Below are positions 38,240 through 48,044 of a stretch of DNA of 64,000 nt, piece by piece. Origin of the DNA: Gigaspora rosea (lineage: Eukaryota > Glomeromycota > Glomeromycetes > Diversisporales > Gigasporaceae); NCBI GenBank assembly GCA_003550325.1, contig QKWP01000032.1, positions 357,291 to 421,290 of the forward strand, in the 5' to 3' direction. Below the pieces are notes generated by a model, which searched no databases, was not told the DNA's origin, and saw only the letters and a program-made list of their open reading frames with translations. The stretch's first letter is position 1; every line of letters starts with the position of its first letter. A program made the position numbers and the translations under genes.

Positions 38240-39525
38240 ATTGGTTGGTAAATTGACATCGGCATAATTATTTTTATTTTACTTGAATTTTAGATATTAG
38301 ATGCATAATTTTTGACTTTTGATCAAAAAAGTCAACTTTAAGTATCTTTTCTCCAAATTTCAAGTAAAATAAAAAGGTTCTGCTGATTTAATGTATTTTT
38401 AGATGCTGAACAAGTTTACTTAGTGCATAATGTTAGAATTAATTAGTAAAATTTTGTGAATTATAAGATTTTATAGAATTTTATTAATAAAATTCTATAA
38501 AATCTTATAATCCACAAATTTTTATTAATAAATTCTAACTTTATGCACTAAGTAAACTTGTTTAACATCTAAAAATACATCAAATCAGCATAATTATTTT
38601 TATTTTACTTGAATTTAGATATTAGATGCATAATTTTTGATTTTTGATCAAAAAAGTCAAATTTAAGCATCTTTTCTCCAAATTTCAAATAAAATAACAA
38701 CATTTCTGCTGATTTAATGTATTTTTAGATGCTGAACAAGTTTACTTAGTGCATAAAGTTAGAACTAATTAGTAAAATTTTGTGAATTCTATAAAATCTT
38801 ATAATCCACAAATTTTTATTAATAAATTCTAACTTTATGCACTAAGTAAACTTGTTCAACACGTAAAAATACATCAATTCGGCATAATTAGTTTTATTTT
38901 ACTTGAATTTTAGATATTAGATGCATAATTTTGTATTTTTGATCAAAAAAGTCAAATTTAAGCATCTTTTCTCCAAATTTCAAGTAAAATAAAAACGGTT
39001 TGCTGATTTAGTATATTTTTAGATGCTGAACAAGTTTACTTAGTGCATGAAGTTAGAATCAATTAGTAAAATTTGTGAATGATAAAATTTTTTAGAATTT
39101 TATTAATAAAATTCTATAAAATCTTATAATTTGCAAATTTTTATTAATAAATTCTAACTTTATGCACTAAGTAAACTTGTTTAGCATCCAAAAGTACATC
39201 AATTTGGTATAATTTTTTTATTTTACTTGAATTTTAGATATTAGATGCATAATTTTTGATTTTTGATCAAAAAAGTCAAATTTAAGCATCTTTTCTCCAA
39301 ATTTCAAGTAAAATAAAAAAGATTCTGCTGATTTGGTGTATTTTTAGATACTGAACAAGTTTACTTAGTGCATAAAGTTAGAATTTATTAATAAAAATTT
39401 GCAAATTATAAGATTTTATAGAATGTTATTAATAAAATTCTATAATCTAACTTTATGCACTAAGTAAACTTGTTCAGCATCTAAAAATACATCAAATCAG
39501 CAGAATCTTTTTTATTTTAGGCCAT
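38240..39525. repeat. Tandem array of dispersed-family palindromes
   Basis: About four units of 290-330 bp. AGATGCTGAACAAGTTTACT recurs near 38402, 38729 and 39022, with a variant near 39348. Each unit has two palindromes, one centred in TTTTTGATCAAAAAAGTC, the other pairing GAACAAGTTTACTTAGTGCA with TGCACTAAGTAAACTTGTTC across ATTTTATTAATAAAATTC. Copies are 85-95 percent alike by eye. Confidence 0.88.
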
Positions 39526-39800
39526 GCAAATAAAATTAATTGTTTCTCATAACATATCAAGGCTAAACAGCATCCGGGACCCGGCTGTTATTGTATAAGT
39601 AGAAAAAAATGTTATATAAAGTTTTTAAATTAAAAATTCCCTGGTCGACTTAAGGCAAATCGGGTTCAAATCAGCATTATGTGATAATCTGATTTGAAAC
39701 AGAAATTTGGATACCTTTACAAGACATGTTAGTAAACCGATAGCCCCAAAAAGAATTTCTAATATTCACTAGTTATACGAACTGCGATTTGTATTTATTA

Positions 39801-40032
39801 GGGTGATTTAGAATTAAATGAGTCCTATTTTATATTTAAAATTCCGAGTCAAAAAATTAAATAGGTGTATCTGTTATTAAAATTAGCTTTTTTTAAATAA
39901 ATATATATCGGTAAGTGATTATGTAAATAAGCATATACTTTAAAAAAATATAGGATTTATACATATTCTGAAGTAAATGCGTCACTTATTTTATCTGAAA
40001 TCGGATAAAAAATCATTAATTATGAATCACCC
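39801..40032. mobile_element. Tc1/mariner-type MITE
   Basis: The left end GGGTGATTTAGAATTAAATG and the right end in reverse, GGGTGATTCATAATTAATG, form inverted repeats, with TA on each side (39799-39800 and 40033-40034). The 232-bp interior is AT-rich with no frame. 39526-39798 upstream shows nothing else. Confidence 0.72.
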
Positions 40033-40305
40033 TATTTTTTATATTAAAATATCTTAATACAAATATCATTAATAATGAACATCCGCCCGCAATATAATAC
40101 TAATTTAAATGTATTGCCTTATTACCTTACACCAACCTAACCCTAATCTCAAACCAGACCCATATAACTATCTAAATATGATCCTAACTCTTATACTAAT
40201 CCTGTTTTCTATTTAACCCTAACCCGCTTTATGTTCTAATTCTATTTTAACCCTCACATTAAACCTATCCATAACCCTATTCTAACCCACTGCTGCCTCA
40301 GTTTG

Positions 40306-40530
40306 TTACACCGGTTTTTGGCCGTACGCAATTAGCATAAGGGCTTTTTCAGTATTCTCCAACGTTTTTTTGTCATTGATCGCTTGACTAACCCCACTAT
40401 TCAGCACAATTTTTTCAATATCTGTAGTTTGCATGGGAGAAGTGTGTTGAAATTTTTCTCCTACCAATTTTTTGATCACTTTTCTTTTGGTTTTCCACCA
40501 TGTCCGAGCAGAAAAAAAATAAACAGACAA
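40306..40530 (-). pseudogene. Fragment of ribosomal protein uL5 (bacterial/organellar type)
   Basis: The minus-strand frame of 74 codons matches the N-terminal third of bacterial-type 50S protein L5, the large-subunit protein that contacts 5S rRNA. The run KVIKKL, then IEKIVLNSGVSQAINDKK, then the hallmark GQKPV are in the family's order and spacing. A full L5 is about 180 residues. Here a stop follows directly after GQKPV, so two thirds are missing. A codon-1 Met is present, but the first 15 residues (SARTWWKTKRK) do not look like L5. It could be a transferred mitochondrial or endobacterial gene fragment, or a first exon if GTGTAA is a splice donor, which I think less likely. The neighbours are repeats. 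Confidence 0.68.
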
Positions 40531-40539
40531 AACCCCCTT

Positions 40540-41190
40540 TACATACTGTCAACAATCTACAACACTAACAAAGGGATGACAAGTAAAATGCCAAAGTATC
40601 TACAGCATGACGATACCATTGAAATACAGCATGACACAATATCAATACAACTAGCACAACGTGAGCTAGTAATGCAGCATGACAGTGCACTAGCGAACTG
40701 CAGCATGACAAGGCGAGGTGATACAACACCACACTAATAAATGCAACATGGCACAGTACCAGAAAGCGACGAAGTAAAAAATACCGGTAAAGTGACAAAA
40801 AGGCAACAACAAACAACGACAGCCATACTATATATAAAAAAAAAAGAAAAAAAATCTTATTTGTAAAAAAAGAAAAAATAAAGGTATATTACAAGCAAAA
40901 AAAGGGAATATACTTATAGTGATTTCCTGGTTAACTGGTTATTTTTTAAAAAAAAATAATAGAAAATACTAAAACATAACTATTGTACTAGTTACATACC
41001 TTCCAAGTCACTTAACCACAGCGCAAAAGTAAATTGTATCTATTACGTACGTATATAGAAACACGGCACATGATTTTATATGAAAAGTGATCTACATTCA
41101 TACTACCCTTAATATAAAATAACATTTGACTTTTTTAAAAAAATTCACCCGGCCGGGTTACGAGAAACAATTTTATTTATGTGCACGGCC
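40540..41190. other. Non-coding stretch with CAGCATGAC repeats
   Basis: CAGCATGAC recurs four to five times between 40600 and 40700, and a degenerate ACCCTAA-rich tract precedes the uL5 fragment (40130-40290). The frames at 40384-40737 and 40565-40816 on opposite strands overlap this repeat and are not convincing. Confidence 0.45.
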
Positions 41191-41194
41191 TTAC

Positions 41195-42280
41195 TTAAAA
41201 TTTGGAGAAAAGATGCTTAAATTTGACTTTTTTGATCAAAAATCAAAAAATTATGCATCTAAAATTCAAGTAAAATAAAAATAATTATGCCGATTTGATG
41301 TATTTTTGGATGTTAAACAAGGTTACTTAGTGCATAAAGTTAGAATTATTTAATAAAATTTGTGAATTATAAGATTTTATAGAATTTTATTAATAAAATT
41401 TTATAAAATCTTATGATTAACAAAATTTAACTAATTAATTTAACTTCATGCATTAAGTAAACTTGTTCAGCGCCAAAATATATATATAAACATATTCAAA
41501 CTAAGACCAGCTTGCAGACTTTGGACCAAATCTGGACCAAACTCAGACTTGACTAAAGTTTGGTTTGGATCCGGTTTGTATATATTATTTGCTTAAATTT
41601 GATTGGCTAGTTTAGTATCAGGTGGGGAGGGGGGTACCCTCTTAAAAGGTAGCAATCACCTGATAAATGTCTCTACTCTTAAAATTTTTAAAATTTGCGT
41701 CAAAAATGCTTAATTTTAAATTTTTGATAAAAATTTTCAAAATAAGTAACTTTTCTTCAAATTTTAAGAAAGTAAAATAAAATATACCAATTTAATATAT
41801 TTTTAGGTGCTAACAAGTTTACTTAGTGCAATAAGTTATAATCAATTAGTAGAATTTTATGTAAAATGAGATTTTTAATAATTTTATTAATAAAATTATA
41901 CAAAATACTATGATTCTCTAAATTTTACTAATTGATATTAACTTTCAGCTCTAAATAAACTTGTGCTCTAAAAAAACTTGTTTAGCACCAAAAAATATAT
42001 CACATTGATATATTTATTTTATTCTCCTTAAAAGTTGTATCAAAAATATTAATTTGGAAATTTTGATAAAAATTTTCAAAATTAAGTATCCTTTCTTCAA
42101 ATTTTAAAAAAAGTAAAACAAAATATACTAATATAATGTATTTTATGTGTTAAACAAGTTTACTTAGTGCAAGAAGTTATTATTAATTAGTAAAATTTTA
42201 TGTTAAATGGAATTTTTAATGATTTTATTAATAAAATTATACAAAATACTATGATTCTCTATATTTTACTAATTAATTTA
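41195..42280. repeat. Further copies of the dispersed palindrome family
   Basis: One unit lies at 41195-41480 and two more at 41690-42280. Each contains CAAGTTTACTTAGTGCA, TAGTAAAATTT-type text and the complement around TTTTATTAATAAAATT. Between them (41595-41690) is a segment with GATAAATGTCTCTACTCT, shared in reverse with 35278-35300. Confidence 0.8.
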
Positions 42281-43262
42281 TCTCTTAAACCATCTAGCAG
42301 GCAAATTTGCTCACTAAAATTATTTTTAAAAAGTTTTTATGATTTTTCTTAAAATTTATTTAAGCTTGACCCCCTATTTATTGAATAAAATTAAAGATAT
42401 TTCTTTTATATATAATATATTTAAATTTTATCATTCTATCTTTAATTTTGATAAAGATATTACATTTTTAATAAAACTTATTTTTAGTTTTTACTATAAA
42501 AAGTTTCTTAAAATTTTATATGTTTCCGAAAAGAAATTTTGTAGTTACTACTAAGTAAAGTTCAAATTTTGCTTAATAAGTTATAAAAGTTTTAATAATA
42601 AAAGTAGTGTTATTTTAAATTGTTTACAACTTTGGATTAAGGTAATAGGGGGTCAATCTTATATTTTTATCGAGTAAAACTAAAATCAGAAAAAATTTTT
42701 AAAATTAAAATTTTTTTAAAAAATCATAAATTTTTTTTTATATACAACTTCAAATTTTTTATAAATAAAAAGAAGTTTTAAATAGTATATAATCATAGTT
42801 TTTATTTTAAAAAAATTATAGAATATTTTTATTGGAATTTATAATTTATTGCACAATGCAATATATTGCACCCCCTATTATAACTATATGGATCATCAAT
42901 TTTGTGTAACAAACAAAAAAATTTTTATCAAAACAAAAAATAAAATTTAATTAATATTAGAGTTAGTGTTAAGGCCTAAGATGAAGCAGAGTATAGTTTA
43001 TACCAAAATTTCACGAGGAGTATTTTTTATTAGAACTCCGAAGGTAGTTTCATAGGCAAAATTTTTAATTAATAAAAGGGGTGCAATGTATTGCAGGTGC
43101 AATAAATTATAAAACCTATTTTTATTTTAAAAAAAAATTAAGCATATTTTTATTTTAAAAAAAAATTATAGAATATTTTATTTTTTAAAAAAATAAATCA
43201 GATATGAATTTATAAAATTTAAGCAGGCAAATTTGCCTGCTGAAACTGAACAGTTTAAGGGA
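42281..43262. mobile_element. Terminal-inverted-repeat element, GCAGGCAAATTTGCCTGC family, copy C
   Basis: The left end TCTCTTAAACCATCTAGCAG and the right end in reverse, TCCCTTAAACTGTTCAG, have GCAGGCAAATTTGC nearby on both sides, with TA flanks. It carries a nested MITE (42836-43114), which explains why it is longer than copies A and B. The frame at 42339-42554 is AT-driven. Confidence 0.7.
42836..43114. mobile_element. Nested MITE with ATTTATAATTTATTGCAC ends
   Basis: ATTTATAATTTATTGCAC at the left matches the right end in reverse, and CAATATATTGCACCCC also pairs with GGGGTGCAATGTATTG. The repeats extend about 45 bp. I could not fix the target duplication. Confidence 0.65.
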
Positions 43263-43319
43263 TACTTCTCATCTAAGTAAACTTGTTCAGTATCTAAAAA
43301 TACGAGTAGCAATCAATTA

Positions 43320-43615
43320 ATCAACAATCACTTCACTAACATAACATTTCACTGACAATTGATCATTGACAAGTTTATTATACTGACAGTTTATTTCACT
43401 GAAGCTCATTTCACCAACAAGTAATTCTGGTTATTGTTGTTAGGGTCAGGGTAAAATTAGGCAGAATTAGGGCTAAAGTTAGGGTGCTTTTTGAAAAAAA
43501 ACTTGTTGGTGAAATGAACTTCAGTGAAACAAACTGTCAGTAAAATGAACTTGTTGGTGAGTATTTGTCAGTGAAATGTTATGTCAGTGAAGTAATTCTT
43601 GGTGAAATAATATGA
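43320..43615. mobile_element. Inverted-repeat element with TTTCACTGACA motifs
   Basis: Left phrases ACATAACATTTCACTGACA and CACTGAAGCTCATTTCACCA are complementary to right phrases TGGTGAAATGAACTTCAGTG and TGTCAGTGAAATGTTATGT. The arms are about 110 bp around a spacer with TTAGGGTCAGGG. A more decayed relative is at 59640-60040. Confidence 0.72.
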
Positions 43616-43619
43616 ACCC

Positions 43620-44960
43620 CAAAAATACATATATATATATATTCAAATTCAAACTAGCTTGCAAACCTTGAACCAGTCTGGACCAAAATTATAATTGAGT
43701 CAGTATTATAAAACTTTTATAGTAACACAAATATATTCTAATCTTAGGATTCAGTAATTAGATTTTAATGGTTTTGAACTTGCTAGAATTCTCTTATTGA
43801 AAGGATCATTTTGGTAGTTAAATCATCGAATTTGACCTAGTAGATAAAAATTTATTTACTATTAAATATTATATCTAATTTTTTAATAATCATAAAATCT
43901 AATTGGCAATTGGGGGTATTAGGTAAAGGGTGGGGTAGGTGGTGGAGTGGACTCATAGTAAAAAAAAATTAGCTGATTTCTGGAAGCCTCCTTACTATCT
44001 AGTGTTCCTATAAACCTAAATTAACTAAACTTAGATCATGTTCAGGTTCAGATTCAGATTTAATATTGAACCTAAATCTGAACATTTTTTAAAACATGTT
44101 CAGATTCAGTTCAGTATTGAACTTTTAGAGCTAGTTTAGGTTTAGTTTAGATTCGGTTCATAAGTTCATAATAGGATATGGGGTGATAAAAAAATCGTGG
44201 TCCAGAGTTGATCCTAAAAAAGCTCAGGCTAGTAGACCAGGCTGACCTTTTGCTAGTGTAATTTTTTACTGAGTAACATATCTATATTAAATGTGAAAAG
44301 GCTATCAGATAGTTTCTTTTCAAATTAAACAATTAATTATTATTCTTGTAGTCCTTGAGAAACTTTTAGCACATTAGTATTTTATGTTAATTGATGTCTA
44401 TACTACCTAACATTTCTGATCCTTATATTATATTTGCTATTTACCAATTTATCACTTATATAAGCCAGCTTCTTTTATATTATTATAAATGACTAGCCAA
44501 TTTTAATTCAATTCTAGCCTAAAAATATGTTTAGAAGAGAAATGATTCTAATACTTCTCTTATCAACGGCCCAGCCCACAAAGGTGCAGGCTGAGGCTTG
44601 ACCTACCCATTGACTTGGTCATTTGGCTAAGGTCAACCTGCATTACTAGTTCATAAACATGTTTAGGTTCAGTCTAGCATTTATATAGACTAGTGCCCTA
44701 AATTTGGTCTAGTTTTAATCTGGTTCAGAACAAACTTAAACTCTAAATTTTATTATTTCAAACTTTATACTAAACTCAAACTCAATTATAAGTTTGGTTC
44801 AGGCTTGTCCAAAGTATACAAACTATTTTGAGTCTGATATATATATATTGTGCCTTAATAATGTAATTTGGCCATAGTTTTGTCAGAGCCAAATGGAGTA
44901 TATAAGTCTCTTGCCTTCTTGGCTTTATAAAAAAATACATTCACCTTATTTTCTTTTTAT
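43620..44960. other. AT-rich DNA with decayed GTTCAGATTCAG-type repeats
   Basis: GTTCAGGTTCAGATTCAG and similar strings at 44040-44170 and 44650-44800 recall the GAACCTGAACC-rich ends of hAT elements in this window, but AT-shifted. No boundaries or gene could be supported. Confidence 0.4.
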
Positions 44961-45446
44961 TAAATGAAATATACTTTCATTAGCAAAAGTACGCTAGAAC
45001 AAATCTTGAATAATTATATACTTAATTTTTCTAAATCAAAATTCAAAAAGGCTTTAATCAACCATAAACTCTTGAGCAAAATAAAAACGTTTTGCTAAAT
45101 TCTAAAGATCACATATTATACAATAAGAACACTTGTAGCTGGGCCAAGGATAAGTTCCAGCTTTAAGAAATTATACCTGGTGATTATAGAGTAGTTGTAA
45201 AAGTCACAGGTAATCCTGTTTTAATAAGGAAAAGATTTTATGACGTTTTTTGTCATATTTATAGTGTAGTTACGGAACATGGAGGACAAAAACAAACATG
45301 GATTTCTGTAAGTGAAAAATAGGGTCAAACAAAGCCTTGTTGAAAAATTTGTGAATAATTGCACTGTATATGCCGTTCGTAAACCTGCATTTCATTTTCT
45401 AGTAGCTAAGCCAATAAAAGCCAAAAATTTTCTGTCACGTATTCAG

Positions 45447-45514
45447 GTTATTACTTTTTTTGAATTTGTATTTGCTTTAATTTATATTAATTTATTATTT
45501 ATTTTTTTTTGCAG
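45447..45514 (+). other. Probable intron 1 of the integrase relic
   Basis: The reading frame runs CGT ATT CAG into GTTATT, then a pyrimidine-rich tract ending TTTTTTTTTTGCAG, and resumes ATA GAC CTA in the integrase core. The 68-bp segment has GT and AG ends, and removing it joins FLSRIQ to IDLIDY, as the family expects. Confidence 0.75.
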
Positions 45515-46101
45515 ATAGACCTAATTGATTATTTGTCCTTTGATCCAGATAAAGAATTCAAATATATCTGTCATGTGAGAGATCAATCACTTTACTAGGT
45601 TTTACTGGGCAAAGGCTCTTACTTCTAAAAGAGCAATCGAAGTTGCAGCATACCTATTTGAACTTTTTCATTCACTTGGATCACTACCAACAATTTTATA
45701 GTCAGACAATGGAAAGGAGTTTGTTGTCCAAATAATTAAAGAGCTAATTGAGTTGTAGCCATTAGTAACTATAATAAATAGAAGACCCTATCATTCACAA
45801 TCACAAGGGCTTGTCAAATGAGCAAATGGAATCTTGAAGCAAAAGTTGGGTAAGTGACAAGAAAATACTGGTCACAAGGACCGGTCATTTGGCTTGAGAT
45901 TTGTGATCATAGCGATGAATAATTTATGGTGTTGCTCTCATAAAAAAACACTATATGAACTCATCTATGGCTATAAGCCACATAGAAACAGCACTTTGGT
46001 AAATGAATTATATGACAAATAAGTTTATAATAAAGAGAACATTCTTGATATAGTTTAAATTGAAATTGATAATACGTTAAATTTAGATCATGACATAGAA
46101 G

Positions 46102-46178
46102 GTAAGCTTTTTTTTATTTATTGATTTATTTATTTATCTATTTATTTATCATGTTATTATTTCATTTACTAATAATAG
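46102..46178 (+). other. Probable intron 2 of the integrase relic
   Basis: GTAAGC at the donor and AATAATAG at the acceptor bound 77 bp of ATTT-rich text. Splicing gives GAC ATA GAA GAC TTT TTA, continuing in frame into the Asn-rich linker. A third intron near 46350-46415 is possible but not clear. Confidence 0.65.
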
Positions 46179-46229
46179 ACTTTTTAGATCATGATCTGAT
46201 CCAACCTAATAATTATGATAACAATAATA

Positions 46230-46345
46230 GTGCTGATGCCAATACCAACACCAACACCAATACCAGTGTCAATGCTAACAATAATGCTGATGCAAATACT
46301 AATACAATGCTGATGCCAATTCCAAAGCCAATATCAATACCAATA
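46230..46345 (+). repeat. Asn-rich codon repeat in the integrase linker
   Basis: Hexanucleotide-like units AATACC/AACACC/GATGCC repeat about 15 times, encoding alternating Asn, Thr and Asp-Ala before a frameshift near 46307. Such repeats change length readily and probably caused that frameshift. Confidence 0.65.
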
Positions 46346-47227
46346 GTAGTATTTAATTCTTTAAAATATAATTTAATTTGATTTCTTTTCTATAATAGAT
46401 TAGAATGCTAATTTATTTTAGCTTTGTTAGATGATATGAATTAGAATTCTAATCTGGCTCTAATTTCTATGAATCAGAACTCTAATTTTTCAAACAAACT
46501 TCTAAATTCAGTTCTAGCTAATATCACTAAACAGAACTTTAATATTATGGGACATGAAATCTTATGGAATGCTGCCCAAAAAGACCTTGAATTATATACT
46601 AAAAAAATGACCAAACAGATAATAAAAAAATGAAAGCTAAGCCATTTTAAGGTAAGTGATCTTGTTCGAGTAAGCATTCCTAAGATTGATCAGTTTAGTA
46701 TCGATCATTCCTCTTTGCTCTGTAAAATTTTAGAAGAAACTGGTGAGCAACAAATCTAACTAGAATGCAAGTTTGGCATAACCAATATATGCTATTCCTC
46801 GAGTAAACTTAAAGAGCTTGGTACTTCCACTTACCCTGAGCTTAGCGTGTTTCCACCAAACAAAAATATCTATTCAAGAAGCAGAAAGCTCCAAAGTGTT
46901 GGAATAATATCGAGCTCTGTTTGCAGTTGTATAAGTTCATGTAATACTAATAAATATAGATGCAAAAAAGCTAAAGGAAAATGCATGAGCTGATGTTATA
47001 GTGGGCGTTCCTGTTTGAACAAGAATTAAATTAGTTTAATACTATATTTAAAGTATAATTAATAATTATTTGCTGTTGTTTTAAACAAGAAAATTAGCTA
47101 GGTTATATACTGAATTTGAAGCGATTGGCATTTTTTTTCAAATGTGACTGCAATTAGTTTCAAATGCAATTGCGATTAGTATTTATTTTTTAAATGTGAC
47201 TGCAATTAGTATTTTTTAATATGTGTC

Positions 47228-47320
47228 TTAGATCACAACTAAGGCACCTCAGGTAACCGATTTACAAGTCATACACCTTACCTAACGATTGGCATCTGAG
47301 GTGCGTTATCTTTGATCTAA
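47228..47320. repeat. Short inverted repeat (possible MITE remnant)
   Basis: TTAGATCACAACTAAGGCAC at the left pairs with GTGCGTTATCTTTGATCTAA at the right, and CACCTCAG with CTGAGGTG. It lies just downstream of the integrase relic. Before it, AAATGTGACTGCAATTAGT is repeated twice. Confidence 0.5.
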
Positions 47321-47521
47321 TGCGAAAATGGATATAAGGTACAATATATATATGTATTTTTGAATACTAAACAAGTTTGCTTAAAGTGAAAAGTATAAAT
47401 TAATAAAATTTAAAGAATCATAGCATTTAGTATAATTTTTTAATAAAATTATTAAAAATCTTATTTTATATAAAATTTTATTAATTAATTATAACTAGTG
47501 ATTATTTTTCACTATGTGAAC

Positions 47522-47822
47522 AGGACCCCAGACATCTCTCATATAGGTCATAACTGGATTTTGGCCAATTTTGACCTAATTTGCTAAAAATGACAATCTA
47601 TTTATTTAAATAACTTTTGATCCAGTAATCAGAATTGAAAGAACTTTTTTTTTGTTAGATGCGCCTCACTGAGAGCTTCATTTTAAAAAAAAGTTCATTC
47701 AAATTGGACCACTGGATGCCAGCCAAGATAATTACCAAAAACTGATTTTTTGCTTTTCAAAATTCGGGGGTTTTTGCTGAAATGTGTAACGTATGACCTC
47801 TGTACTACATGTCCAGGGTCCT
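47522..47822. mobile_element. MITE with AGGACCC ends and 8-bp duplication, copy 1
   Basis: Ends AGGACCCCAGACATCTCTC and, in reverse, AGGACCCTGGACATGTAGT. Flanks ATGTGAAC and ATGCGAAC are an 8-bp duplication with one change. Copy 2 at 60552-60847 is about 90 percent alike. The 8-bp duplication suggests the hAT superfamily, but the ends are not the TAGGG type, so the assignment is open. The element sits inside a dispersed-family palindrome that resumes near 48045. Confidence 0.78.
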
Positions 47823-48044
47823 ATGCGAACTGTGCATAGCACACAGAAACAAAATTTTGCACACATTTTTTTTAGTAGATGTGTGAATACTGCACAGAGA
47901 AAATTGTAATTTTGTAAATAGTACACACAGTTGCAACCATTTTCTCAGTTATTTTTTTTATTTATCGCACAGAAAAAGTTTATAAATTGTGTAGAATTCA
48001 CACAATAAATTTTAATTGAAAAATTAACACTGATCATAACTTCT

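Larger units (their letters stand above)
44963..47029 (+). pseudogene. Decayed KRBA2-like integrase gene
   Basis: Pieces in the right order spell an integrase of the KRBA2-like/retroviral DDE type, the enzyme that joins element DNA into the genome. An N-terminal segment (MKYTFISKST) is followed by an HHCC-like zinc region (HIYSVVTEH ... NNC, with Y for the next Cys). The core has IDLIDY, TSKRAIEVAAYLFEL, SDNGKEF, then GLV where the expected E is K, and KKTLYELIYGYKP. An Asn-rich linker and a Cys-rich tail (CSC, SCNTNKY, GRSCLN) end at TAA. It is broken by many in-frame stops and frameshifts. Two likely introns remain. Most damage fits C-to-T or G-to-A changes at expected Trp, Arg, Gln, Glu and Cys codons. 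The start ATG is the first in the matching frame. No flanking inverted repeats were found. Confidence 0.82.

Noticed and set aside
40384..40816. Overlapping frames on both strands beside the uL5 fragment
   Set aside because: One is the antisense of the uL5 frame, the other reads a CAGCATGAC repeat. Neither resembles a protein family.
43900..43990. Second Harbinger-type MITE
   Set aside because: AGCTGATTTCTGG at the right resembles the element at 26686, but no matching left inverted repeat is present.
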